Shown here piece by piece: positions 20,677-31,995 of a stretch of 53,788 bases of DNA (the first letter of the stretch is position 1; each line of letters begins with the position of its first letter). A program made the translations under genes and the position numbers. This DNA is from Spirogloea muscicola. Lineage: Eukaryota > Streptophyta > Zygnematophyceae > Spirogloeales > Spirogloeaceae. The stretch is taken from positions 1,334,660-1,388,447 of the forward strand of contig WELB01000001.1 in NCBI GenBank assembly GCA_009602725.1, in the 5' to 3' direction. The notes beneath the pieces were generated by a model, which saw only the letters and a list, made by a program, of their open reading frames with translations, was not told the DNA's origin and made no database searches.

Positions 20677-22046
20677 GATCTGCCGGCTCACACATGCTTG
20701 ATTTCTAGCGATTTTCTGCCATTCATGTGTGCTTGATTGGCTTCACTTGGCTCCATATGATCAATTGCGTTTAGCAGGACACGGTTGCTTTATCCGTGTC
20801 CCTCTTTGCCAGGATTTCATGTGCTACATCCTTGTAGTTTCATGTATCTACCCAGTGAGGTGGTCAAGGAGCGGTAGTTGCAGGATACATTTCAGCATAT
20901 ACTCTTCCCTTAATTGCTGTGGCTCGTTGCTGCAGAATGATCTAGTTGTAAGATCTGCACGAGGAATTTGTCAAGGGATTTCGTGCAGGCAGCCGCCTTG
21001 GAGCCTCTTTCCAGCATCCACCAACCTTGGGGGAAAATGGCAACAATCTAAGTTGGTCATCTAAAACCAACCAAGTCCAACTTCTTTGGTCTTGGAGGTG
21101 CATTTACTTGAAGCATTTGTGTCCAGATTTGAAGGGGCATGTGTGCTCCTGACAGATGTCTTTGAATAAAGGAAGTCGCCCACTATCGCACTAAGACGCT
21201 GTCAATGTAGGTTAATGACGATGATAAGTGGATAAGAATGGCATGGCCAGCATGATGACCTAGGCGAGCCGCTGAGAGTCCGTCCTTTCAAGCGGCACAC
21301 AGCAATGTCTAGAGTCATTAAGAGGCAGAGCTTGCCCCACTGAAGAAAGACGTGGCTCCCATAAGGACGCAGTGCCCCACTGGCCGAAAGTTGGGCAATT
21401 GAGGCAGTCAGGTGTAAGCTGCAGGATACCATACAGAGGTTGATCCTGGCTGTGCTCGGCTTTTGTTACCTCTCACGCCATCTCTCCATCAGTGGATATC
21501 TTCTTTGCTTTCTTGCTTCTGCCATACCAAGTCTGCTGTGTTACCTTTGCTGGAAAGTGCTCCTACCATTTGGGCTGGCTGTAGGTCGGCTCCAGAACCA
21601 CTTCTTGCCACCGGATGTATCCAAACGAGAGGCTCCAGAGAGTGGATACGGGGCTTGGCGGGTGGAGGCAAGCACCTGCTTGTCCAGAGTGAGCCTGTCA
21701 CCTGCCACTGCACTTTCCAGCAGTGAAGAATAATGACGGCACATGGCGGTCATGAAGCTCCTCTCCAGTATGTCAGCCTGCCATAAGTGAAAGACACGCA
21801 GGATGAGAGGGGTGTTTATCCCAACCAACTGAGTAAGTCCATCAAGCTGAAACTGCCCATAGATGTTGCATCAGCTTGGTCAACAGCCTTGCAGCAGCAT
21901 CCAATTTACAAGGTAGGCCATCAGTCAACGTTAGTCAAGCAATCTACACTGAAGCAGACGGCACTCAGCACGGGTGAATGGATATGTGCTGCAAGCATGC
22001 ATAGTGGCCAAGAGCATGTACTAGAACCCACGGGACGGCCATAAGG
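20677..22046. other. Convergent intergenic region, about 1.4 kb
   Basis: This lies between the PHD-finger gene (+) and the NRPS-like gene (-). The only coding-like stretch I can suggest is a minus-strand fragment near 21850-21905 encoding DAAARLLTKLMQHL and a TGA stop, which would suit the very end of the NRPS condensation domain. I could not connect it in phase. No other feature is seen. Confidence 0.5.
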
Positions 22047-25000
22047 CTACCAGAAGCTAGCAGATGGGGCTTTCACCTGGTAAACCATTCGTCCAACAAC
22101 TGAGCCGTCCTGCTCGGGCCGCATAAGCAAGGAGACCGCAGACAAGGACGTCTCTCCCTCCCTCAACCACGAGACATCCATGTCATATTCTCCCTTGAGT
22201 TCATCATTAAAGTGTAGCCTCCAAGGAGCAGCATCCCTGCAAGCACAGAACATCAAGTAAGAATCCCAACAATGAAAGTGCTCGCCCATTGAGAACAAAG
22301 TCGCCCTCCGCTTCACAGGTGCAAAGAGCAGCCTGCCGAGACTCAAGAAGATTCGGCGGATGTTGACAGACGGTTTGATAAGATATACTTCAGCGAACAG
22401 TGAAGCCGGGTCAATGATTAGTCAGGACTGCTTGCAACGCATCTGCTTACAGATTCCGAACAATTTGTGAAGATGTGAAGTGCGACATTCTATGTCAAGC
22501 CAGATGAATGAAGTACACGTACGTGCCAGGCTGGAGGAAGTTGAAGTAGGCCGAGATAATAGCATCGCGTGAGAGGTCAGGCTTGGACAAGTGCGTGGCA
22601 ATGAGGCGGAAGGTCGTGCGCTGGTGCTCGATGGCAGCCAACATGCCCTCCTTCACCTGAGCCAACATGTCCAGATAATCCAGCCCAGGTGCTGCTGCTC
22701 GAGCAGTGGTGTCCATCTGTGCCACCTCCGTCAGTACTGGGCGCACGTCTGCAAGGTGCCCGACAACGCCCTGCAGTGGCGCAATCGGCCGCCGGCTGAC
22801 CAGTGTCCCGACCAAGATGCGGCTCTGGCGCGACCAGAGGTGCAAGGTGGAGTTGAAGAGGGCCAGGAGCGCCATGTTGAGCGTCGCGCCTTGCTGCCGG
22901 GCCAGCCCCTCGAGCTGCCACCGTGAGGATGGCGGGATCACGAACTTGAGCCACGCACCCCTCCAAGGCAGCGCCACTGAACGGTTCTGCCGGGGGCTCA
23001 GCCGCAGGGTCTCGGGAACTCTCCCGATGGTTGCTCGCCAAAATTTGAGCTCAGCATCCCGGCGGCTACCCGCCAAGTCCGCTACCTCCCAAGCGACATA
23101 GTCGTTGTAAGCCGGCACAGGCGGTAGGCCCTCCAGGGAGCCCGTCCGGTACAGGTAGGGCAGCTCCCTGTACATGATGGCAGCTGAGATGCCATCGCAG
23201 ATGAGGTGAGAGGCTGTGATGACCAGCACGTGCTGCTGCTCGCCATCGTCGTTGCTAAGCCCGCAGATCAGCGTGGCACGGAACAGCAGCCCCCGCCGGG
23301 CATTCATGTCAAACGGCTTGAGGGCCGCATCGATGGCGGTGCTCAACGCCGCCACCTTGTCGCCCGCCGATGCATGCAGCGAGAGGTCCGTCTGGTGCAG
23401 CCGGAAGGGGGCGTCCAGCTGGTCCACCTGGGACACGCAGTCAAACACGGAATCCAGGTGGCGCAAGAATAGGGGGCCGGCAGCGCCCGCCAACGCCGCC
23501 GCCAGGCTTCCACAGCAAGACGGAGCGGGCCCAGCTGTCGAAGCCTCGACTGCAGACTCGACCGGGGATGCACCATTGTTGCCCCATGTCTTGAGGGCCA
23601 TGCGCAGCACACGAGCCTTCAAGCCCTTGGACTCGACGGCAAAGCGCAGGCGCAGGGCCTGGTGGCGCTTCAGGAGTAGCTGGAACGCGTGCTCCAGCCG
23701 GGTCACGTCGACCCTGCCCCGCAGCCGCCACACGTCTGACGAGTCCAGCAGCTCTGGCCTCGGGACCACGCGCTTGACCAGGTAGATCATGAGCTGCGCC
23801 TCCGAGAGCCGCGCCCGCCGCGGGGGGCTGTCTCCCGGCGGCCTGGCCACCAGCTGGCGACCACCATGAAGAAAGCTCTTGCAGGTGTTATGGCCCTTGA
23901 GGTCTTTGTCCTCCACCTTGGCAGCCTCCTCCTTCGCACCTTTTGCGTCTGGTTCTGCGGCCGCTGCTGCATCTGTCGCAACCCGCCTTTGCCTAAGGGC
24001 GTCCGCAAGCCCAGACACCGTGGGGTTCTCAAAGAACTCGCGGATAGTCAGGACTGGGGCTGAGGACCGTTCGGCAGCGGCAGCCCCACCCTGCAAAGCG
24101 GACTCCTGGTCAACCAGAGCCTGTGGGAGCCGCGCGATGGCCTGCGACGCTGTGAAGGAGTTGCCGCCCAGGTCGAAGAAGTTGGAAGCTGGCCCCAGCA
24201 CGTCAGCGACGCCTCCGCCACTTGGCAGCACAGCCGCAAAGACTGCGGCGACGGCACGCTCCTCTGGCTGCTGCAGCAGCTGCTGAGCTGCCCAGGCATT
24301 GCCGTCGTCGCCACCGGCTCCACCTTCGGCGGCTCCTCTGTTGCCTCCAGCTACCTCAAAGTGGAAACTCTCTGGCGGGGGTTCTGGCAGGAACTTGCGG
24401 TCCACTTTGCCAGAAGCTGTGTAAGGGAGCTCGTCCAGGATGACAAAGGCTGCCGGCATCATGTACGACGGCAGCCGTTGCCGGATGGCGTCACGCACGG
24501 CCCTGGTCACGATGTCCCGGCTTGTCGGGCCACCCAGCCTTATCTTGAGGTAGAGCGCCAGGTATGGCGGCCGGCCATCTTCGCCCCCTGGCCGCAGCAC
24601 GCCAACGCAGCGCACAACCCCTTCTACACGGCTCGCTACATCCTCAATCTCTGCCGGCTCAATGCGGTGGCCCCTCACCTTGACCTGCACTCATCAGCCA
24701 GATTCTCAACTTGCTGTTAATGATTGGCCTGGCCTGACGCTTATCATGAAGCCTTGTAGTCAGCAACAGGCAACTGCAATAGGCAGAACCACAAAATTCA
24801 GAACCACACTGCAAGCCCAAAAGAGGTAGTGTAGTCAGTTTCTGCAGCCACATGAACAGACCTGAAAGTCAATGCGACCGAGGAAATTGATGCGCCCATC
24901 TGCAAGCCAGCGGCAGCGGTCGCCCGTGCGGTAGAGAACACGATCGTGCGGCCCAGTGCTGAAAGGGTTCTTCTGAAAGTTCTTGGCTGTCAGGTCAGGT

Positions 25001-28000
25001 CGATTCAAATAACCTCGCGACACGTGCACTCCGGCAATGCACATCTCCCCTGGAACCTCCACCGGCAGCAGCTCGAGGTGCGGGCCTAGTACATAGAACT
25101 GCACCCATGCACAAAGTGACCAAGGTACTTAAAAACCTGATGCAATTGCAATGCTAAGCTCTTGAAGCCAAGTACTTCAGTATCTGCAGAATCTACCATG
25201 CTCTGTGCATGACAGGTAGGGCATAGATGACAAGCATTGTAATAACTGCAGGTATCAAGACAGCAGGTGTCAATGTGTCCTTTGGCGCACTGACATGAGC
25301 TCCAGGCCATGGTCGGCCAAGATTGTCCTCCACAGGCTGGTGAGGACGCCACACAGCCGAGCAGGCTGCGATGGCGCACTCTGTCGGAGCATAGTGGTCA
25401 ATGACTGTCCTGCCCGCCGAGGTCCACTTCCTGCAAAGTGCTCGTGGTAGGACCTCCCCGCCCGTGGCCAGCCAGCGCAGGGAGGGCGCCATATCAGGCT
25501 CTAGCAGGGTCATGACGGTGGGAGTAAGCACCACTCCTGTGACACTGAACTTCCGGATGAAGGCATTGGCGTCAGTGAGCAGGTCCTCCTGCACAGGATT
25601 CGACAGCAGAAGCCGTAAGCCCATGCTCTGGCTCACTGGTTTCGAAAGCAGACCTGCCCTTGTACCCCTGCACGTTGATCTGCTAGCTTGAAAGCAGCAA
25701 TGGATGCCTCCCTTTCTTGTAAGCTGGAGATGTTGTGATGCCACTGCAAGCTCGACAACCTGACAATGCCATGTAAAACCTGCTCACCTTGGGGCATATG
25801 GCCACCGCAGCCCCAACGTCGAAAGCACAGTAGCAGTCCATCGCGTGCAGATCGAAAGTGGACGCGCTCAGCTGCCCGCGCACGTCGTTCTCCAGCGGGG
25901 GCAGCAGCTCCCGGAAAGAGTGGGCCATGTTCACGACACCCCTGTGTGTGACTAGCACTCCCTTAGGTGCTCCTGGCAGTTTCAGTGCAAGGAGGAAGGT
26001 CAGTAACTGGCACACATCTTGAGCCTAATCATGGCTTACACGATGCATTGCAACCAAGATACGAAGCCACTACTTCACATGATGCATCTGCCGAGCGATA
26101 TCTTAATGAGTGCAGTCAGAATATAAATCAGTCAATAACAGCTGTGAGGCCTGAAGGCCCAAAAGTAAGATGTGCAGGGTTTGCAACACTGAGCTACATT
26201 AGACTGTCTCCGCGAGTACGTGAGAACAGCTGTCATTGTGCATGGCTTCCTGTTGTGATGCACTTGAAGGCTGACCTGTGGAGCCGCTCGTGAAGAGCAC
26301 GTAGCAGACGCTGGAGCCGGCCGGATTAGCTGCTGCAATGGCTGCCTCATCAATCACGTGCCCCTGCAGGGTCTCAATGCTCACTAGGTGGACGCCCTCC
26401 CAGCCATGGGCCCACTGAAATGTGCCAGCGCTCTCCCGATTGCTGAGAACGATGCGCAACTTCGTCTGCTCCAAGAGCTCCTGTGACCTCAGCTGCGGGT
26501 GCGCAGGGTCCAGGGGCAGGTACGCGCGGCCGCTCATCATCGTGCCGAGCATGCACGCCACCCAGTCGATGCACCGGTCCATGCCGATGGCCACCATGTC
26601 CTCCTGCCGGTAGCGAACTTCCTCAGAGGGGATGCCGAGCGTAGCAATCAGGAAGCTCGCAATTCCCTGTGCTCGCTCATGGAGCTCGCGGTAGGTTATG
26701 GACGCCCCGTGCTGCAGAACAGCCACCCTGTCTGGCCACGTGCGCACTGCTCGGTCAAACAGCTCGACGAGGTTGTCATCCACGTCGCCCTTGGCTTGGA
26801 CTGGGAAGTTTGTCCCCTGCCGCCGCTGCTCCATATCGCCTTTGGGGTCTTGAGCCTGGAGCCAACCATGCAGCCGCCCTGTTGTCAACTTCTGGTGCAA
26901 TGCGCGGGCCACCTTCTGGCCAGAAAACTCCACCTTCACCAGTTGCCGCTCCTCGGCACAGAGCACATCCAGCCGGTGCACAGGTGTTGCAGCCACCCTG
27001 GCGGCAGGCAAGGACGCCAGGGACTCCAGCAGAAAGTGGAAGTTGGCTGCGAGCCGCCGTATGGAGGCAGCTGCATACGCCTGCCTGCTGAACAACCACG
27101 TCAACTCCAGGCAGCCGTCCTTCTTGAGCATCGAGCGCAGCACGAACTCACGCCCGTCGAGGCCGCCCTTGCTGGTGACACCAGGCTGGCACTCGAGGTC
27201 TGTGAAGTCAAAGAGCGCCCTTGCTCCCGTTGCCCACGCGTCCATGTCTGCACAGTCCTCCTCTTCATCTCTTGCAGATGATGGTGTAGATTGGCGGCTC
27301 AGTCCAGCCAGCAGCTGCGTAGCGACCTGCAACACCACACTGGCAAAGGGTGCCGCGCCCTCCTCGCCAGCATGCCATCCATTCTCCGCAGAGGGTAGTG
27401 CACTTGAAGGACGCTGGCTGGCGGTGGGCTCGAACGAGACCCTAATAGGCAAGTCCTCTACCTCCCCGCCCTGCCAGGCCTCCTTCCTCGGCTCCGGCCA
27501 TCCCTCGCCGTTTGCATCCTGCAGCAAGGATGTGTCATGGGAAAAACCATTGACTGCCAGCTGCACCGTCACATGGCCGTTCTCCATGGCATGAGCCTTG
27601 AGGATGCTGGCATCGGTGGGCTGCTGAGCGTAGCCATTCAGAAGCTTATGGAAGGGACCGACGTGACCGTTGACTGGCTTCTGCGCTGTCACCGTGACGG
27701 CCTTAGCCAAGCCGCCGAGGCCGTTGACTGCAGCTACCGGTCGGCAGCAGGCCAAGGTCGCATTCACAGCGATGTGCTGCTCGATGGGGTTGTATCGATG
27801 CAGCAGAGTGACGAAGGCCGAGAGGAGGATGAGTGGGAGCCCTTGCGCGTCGTCGATGCCGGCGTCTGAGCCCGCGTGGATGGTGAGCTCGGCTCCAAGC
27901 CGCGATAGCGCAGCAGCACTCTGAGCGGGCACCGTCGAGGACGTCTCGCTGAACGTCCGCGGCTGGACGCCATTGTCCACTCCCGGCTCCGCAGGCGCTG

Positions 28001-28019
28001 CGAAGGGAAGCAGCGCCAT
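22047..28019 (-). CDS. Single-module NRPS-like protein: partial C, A, PCP, C
   Basis: Nonribosomal peptide synthetase modules activate an amino or other acid as an adenylate, load it on a phosphopantetheine carrier and condense it. In-phase exons are 28019-26276, 25972-25788, 25627-25295, 25098-24862, 24684-22523 and 22236-22077 (about 1,607 residues so far). The N-terminus holds only the C-terminal half of a condensation domain (LPLILLSAFVTLLHRY ... ANFHFLLESLASLP). The adenylation domain has YLPLDPAHP, FTSGSTGAPKG, FDLHAMD, HYAPTECAIA, YRTGDR, GHRIEPAEIE and YTASGKVDRKFL. The carrier has FFDLGGNSFT with its serine. The second condensation domain has LSEAQLMIYL and SHLICDG, keeping the second His and the Asp of HHxxxDG. 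No thioesterase or reductase is seen. The last exon is unresolved: reading through gives a stop at 22047. Upstream exons may lie in the gap at 28242. Confidence 0.85.
22275..22301 (-). repeat. Retroelement tail end inside an NRPS intron
   Basis: GAAAGTGCTCGCCCATTGAG matches the last bases of the family C tail, without the stem-loop. It lies within the intron 22237-22522. Confidence 0.55.
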
Positions 28020-28241
28020 GCTTGCCGGCGGCGGAGCCCCGCCAGAATCATCAGCGGAAGCTGGGGCCGGTGGATCCGGCAGCGGCCATGTCGGATCCGG
28101 CTCCCTCGGCGCTCAATGCCACAGGCACCCATGGCTGCCGCTGCGGGTGGCGCCGCGACACTCGCTCAGAGGACTCGCCGGCGGGGCCGCAGCAGCTATG
28201 GCAGCGGCGCCGGCGGCGCGGGTCGGGGCGGCGGCGCCGGC
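28020..28241. promoter_or_regulatory. 5' flank of NRPS gene, GC-rich, up to the gap
   Basis: This is GC-rich sequence directly upstream of the chosen NRPS start. The NRPS frame stays open upstream for some distance, so it may also be coding. I cannot decide because the gap follows. Confidence 0.35.
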
Positions 28242-28668
28242 NNNNNNNNNNNNNNNNNNNNNNNNNNNNNNNNNNNNNNNNNNNNNNNNNNNNNNNNNNN
28301 NNNNNNNNNNNNNNNNNNNNNNNNNNNNNNNNNNNNNNNNNNNNNNNNNNNNNNNNNNNNNNNNNNNNNNNNNNNNNNNNNNNNNNNNNNNNNNNNNNNN
28401 NNNNNNNNNNNNNNNNNNNNNNNNNNNNNNNNNNNNNNNNNNNNNNNNNNNNNNNNNNNNNNNNNNNNNNNNNNNNNNNNNNNNNNNNNNNNNNNNNNNN
28501 NNNNNNNNNNNNNNNNNNNNNNNNNNNNNNNNNNNNNNNNNNNNNNNNNNNNNNNNNNNNNNNNNNNNNNNNNNNNNNNNNNNNNNNNNNNNNNNNNNNN
28601 NNNNNNNNNNNNNNNNNNNNNNNNNNNNNNNNNNNNNNNNNNNNNNNNNNNNNNNNNNNNNNNNNNNN
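28242..28668. other. Assembly gap (427 N)
   Basis: Run of N bases within extremely GC-rich sequence. Any 5' exon or promoter of the NRPS-like gene could be here. Confidence 0.99.
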
Positions 28669-28934
28669 GCCCGCCCGCCCCTCTGCCGCCCCGCCTGGGA
28701 CGGCGGCCAGGGTGTGAAGGGGACCCCCCGGGCCCCTCTCCCCCGCGCCGGCGGTTGGCCAGCTTCTCGAAGCCCAGGAGGCGAGTCGCCGCTCCCTAGA
28801 GCCGACGAAGGCCTCGCGAAGCGGCACCGCGGGCCCCACGGGCGAGGCCGCGGAAGTCGTGTTGACGGTGCGCGGAAGCCGCCCTCTCCTTCGGCGCACC
28901 TGCCTGACTGCCTGTCTCCAACTTGGAGCCGCAC

Positions 28935-29210
28935 CTTCTGTCACCAGTCAATCTGGCCGCGCTTCTGACTTCTGTCAAAAATTGTCGGGCTGGCTGTTCG
29001 TTCACAGCTCTTGCCCCCTTCGGGAGAGCCACTTTTTCCACAGCTCTTGCCCCATTTTGGGATGGCCACTTCCTGATGGACCTTGTTCGTTCTCTGGTTG
29101 GCTGGCTTTTGTGGGCTGGCTGAAAGCTGAAAGCTGAAAGCTGTCCTCCTCGATTTTGGTCTTTTTTTCTGGGCTAGCTTTGCCAGCCCCACTTCTTTAT
29201 GGGCGAGCAA
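28935..29210 (+). repeat. Retroelement tail remnants, plus orientation
   Basis: ACCAGTCAATCTGGCCGCGC near 28944 matches the 3' end of the family A tail. Degenerate GCTCTTGCCCC / GGGAGAGCC blocks follow. A clearer stem-loop copy (GGGCTAGCTTTGCCAGCCCC, then TATGGGCGAGCA) spans 29171-29208. Confidence 0.6.
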
Positions 29211-29292
29211 TTCCTTCCTCGCCCCCCTTCGAATAAGTAAGCTCTCTCACTGGACGAGGTTCTAAGGGCCAGAAGAAGGCCGGCGGGAAAAT

Positions 29293-29575
29293 GCTCGCCC
29301 ATTGAGAATAGGGGCTGGAAAAGCCAGCCCAAAAGGAATTCAACAAAGGACGAGAAGGGGAAAGTGCTCGCCCATTGAGAATAGGGGCTGGAACAACCAG
29401 CCCGGAAAAGAATGAACAGAGTACGAGAAGGGGGCCAGGGGAAGCGCTAAGAAACAGAAACAAAGCAGCTACGAGACACTCAGTAACCCCTGCTAAGCAG
29501 CCGCAGATCAGAGATGCTGGGCTCCTGGAAGTGGGTCCCCTGGCCAGAGCCAGAGGCAGCAGCGAGGGCTGAAAA
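29293..29575 (-). mobile_element. Two tandem tails plus family C C-terminal end
   Basis: Tail cores at 29293-29330 and 29366-29403 lie head to tail. The second continues through GGGGGCCAGGGGAAGCGC to the C-terminal coding end, whose minus-strand translation ends SDLRLLSRGY (stop near 29480). The first tail carries its own flank (CAACAAAGGACGAGAAGGGG) and appears to be a separate truncated insertion. Confidence 0.7.
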
Positions 29576-29949
29576 GCGCTGACTCACCCTTAGAAGAAGC
29601 TGCTTGTTGTCTGCGTGCCCATGCAGAGGCTTCGGTGCTTGTTTGCGTATGCCATCGACTAGCCCGCTCCAGCGCCTGTCCATCATCAGCCCGTTACTCC
29701 CGCTGTGGACCGATTTGCGGAGTTGTCCTTGTCAAAGCTGCAATGAGTGGGCGAACTCGCCTGCTTGAAGAAAGTGCTCGCCCAATCCCGCGCGCCCCCT
29801 GCTTGCCTTCGCCCAATCCTTCTTTCTTCTTGCGATTCCCCTTGCTTAGGCACTCGCCAGCACCAGCCCCGGCGCCTTCATGTGCACCACGCGCCTTACA
29901 CTCTCTCTTCGCGACGAGTTGGCGCGCTCAGGCTAAGGCGGCCGAGCAC

Positions 29950-30045
29950 GCAGACCACTTTCCCTAGACTCTGCCTGAACAATGTATCGGCTTGAATTGG
30001 CCTCCATTTTATTTCATGCGCCCCGCGCGCCTTCTCTCTTCCGTG
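29950..30045 (-). repeat. Dispersed repeat R, inverted copy
   Basis: This is the reverse complement of the copy at 9255-9345: CTAGACTCTGCCTGAACAAT, then GGCTTGAATTGGCCTCCATT, then CATGCGCCCCGCGCGCCTTC. The close match across the whole length suggests a mobile or recently spread unit. Confidence 0.7.
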
Positions 30046-31483
30046 GGGCACACTTGTTACATTGGCCATCACTGCTTCCGACCTTCTGCAACCCACTGGC
30101 TGCCGTTGATGCTGTGGCAACACGTCACACAGAAGCACGGCAGCAGGAGCCATCCGCTAGCAGCCGTGCTACATTTCCTCCCCCCCGTGCAAAGGATGAG
30201 CACCTCAGCCCTAACTCGCAACTGCAAACTCAAGCGTCCCTTTGCATCTGCATAGGCACGCACTGATTGCAGCTTCACAAATTGGCGGGCACCTCCTTCT
30301 ATTAACCTAGCAAGTTCCTATATGCAAGACTAGGGTCTACTAATTCCTCAAAGGAGATTGCTTGTTTGGAACATTACCAATGAAATACCAACAAGCTCAC
30401 CACTTTCTGCCAAGGGGCCCCAGTAATACCGCCGTATTCCAACTTGCGGTTGCTAGGTAGGATTCACTGAGTCGCCATCCATAGCAGCCTCTTGTTCTGC
30501 CAAGAAAGTTGTGCATTCATGTTGAGGTTCCCGTTGACTCTCTGTCCATACGTGTTGACCTCTGTGCATATGTATTGATCTAGCTATGCACAGTCACGCT
30601 CTCTAGATCTTGTGTTGCAAAAGAAACCGATCTCTAAGCAGATTTGACAGAGTGGCCAACTAGACAGTAGCAAGAGTAGATGCCTGGCTGGAAATCCCGA
30701 TGGAGCATGCCCAGAGATCCTTGGGAGCGGTTTGGGAGATACCCTGACAAGCCCTCACCCTCGGGCACCTGGGGAGTTGGTCGAAGCGTGTGCTGCTCCC
30801 GCCCATTCCTTGTCTTTCCCTGAGTTGTCGCACACCTTGATGGTCGTCCAATTCCTTTCCCCAATCGCACGCTTAGGCTTGGCAGTCTGATGCCGTTCAA
30901 TATTGCAATGGGAAACCGGAAAATACGAGCCTGAGATGGATATTGAAAAGTGCTGGACCTCCGTCTTTCCGGATTCAGAAAGACGGAGATCTTTCTGTGC
31001 AGATGAATCTGCGTCTACGATGTCAACATTGCCATTGTGGCAGTGCTGCTACTGTAGTAGCAAACGGGTGGATTACTCCTGGGCAGGTCATCTATGTCAA
31101 CTATTTTGCGTATACAGCAGCAGCAATACGAAGATGTCATTGCCAATCTTGCGTAGCTAGTCTTATGTGTCCCATGCAGCCCACCGCGGAATTGCTGCAC
31201 ATACTTGCGACTTTTTTGTGACTTAAAGCGACGAGTTCCGTCCTACATCTCACCAGTAGAGTCCAGGCGCACAGCAACTGTATAACTGTGCGCCATACTT
31301 GCCTGGCTTTACAATCAATGTCAATATCATAAGTAAAGGTCACAAGTGTTGCAATGGATACCTAAGGCAATGAGATTGCCCGCACGCCACTTGCATCGGA
31401 AAAGTGGCTCTTCTGAAGGGGGCGAGGTCTGTGAAAAGAGTGTGGCTCTACTAGAGGAAAAGTGGAGTGTGTATACGAGATGG
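30046..31483. other. Intergenic region without a recognised gene
   Basis: Short ORFs occur, one with several cysteines near 31000-31150, but none resembles a family I know and none shows a convincing exon pattern. A strong hairpin lies at 30959-30988. Confidence 0.45.
30959..30988 (+). repeat. Hairpin with perfect 11-bp stem
   Basis: CTCCGTCTTTC (30959-30969) pairs perfectly with GAAAGACGGAG (30978-30988) across an 8-base loop. There is no T-run beside it. Its role is unknown. Confidence 0.6.
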
Positions 31484-31995
31484 AGGGCCTGAGTAGCCAA
31501 GTACCAAGGCAAGCACATTGACAAATTTACGTCACCTGCAGCTGACCCGCTCAGTAACCACGAGTCAGCACTTAGAGGTCGCTAACTGATGCCCGAATAC
31601 CGGACGGCAATAGACAAGCTCTTGAAGTAACAGCTAAGGCTCGACCAGCTTTCTGATGCAACGCATGAGCCTGGCTCGCTGCAGACAAGCTGACCCTCGA
31701 CATTGCAAGAATGACAAGTAGGCTGCCAGCATGCCCATCTGAGCTGGAAGCATATCCTCACGTCGAGCATATCGCAGACTTGCAATATTCTCAAGGAAAA
31801 GAAATTCCGTGTATTTGAAACAGACGAAGGCCAAATGGCTAAGTACAAAGGCAAGCAGATCTTAAGACCTACATAACCTACAGCAGATTGACCCGCTCGG
31901 TAATTACAAGGTAGGGTATGGAAGCGAGGACCCATGCAGCCGAAAGTGTCAATTGCGGCTGCTAGGAGGTGATCACTGCGGGGGTAGTCAGAGAG
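31484..31995 (-). mobile_element. Family B 3' end containing a nested solo B tail
   Basis: Coding fragments in more than one minus-strand frame (SDYPRSDHLLAAAIDTFGCM, GPRFHTL and YARREDMLPAQMGMLAAYL) belong to family B. The tail reaches to about 31484. The copy is interrupted at 31797-31906 by another family B tail. Its right edge abuts the tail of the near-complete family A element. Confidence 0.7.
31797..31906 (-). mobile_element. 110-bp solo family B tail with 5-bp target duplication
   Basis: The insert begins, on its own strand, at the family B stop-codon region and ends at the AATACACGG-type 3' end. CAAGG flanks it at 31792-31796 and 31907-31911. The host sequence resumes as TAGGGTATGGAAGCGAGGAC, as in the intact copy at 8744. 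It contains essentially only the 3' UTR. Confidence 0.75.

Noticed and set aside
26499-27281. Plus-strand 260-codon ORF inside the NRPS first exon
   Set aside because: Antisense to well-conserved adenylation motifs. Its translation resembles nothing.
28051-28968. Several long ORFs across the gap at 28242-28668
   Set aside because: Same artefact: open frames through N and very GC-rich flanks, without family resemblance.
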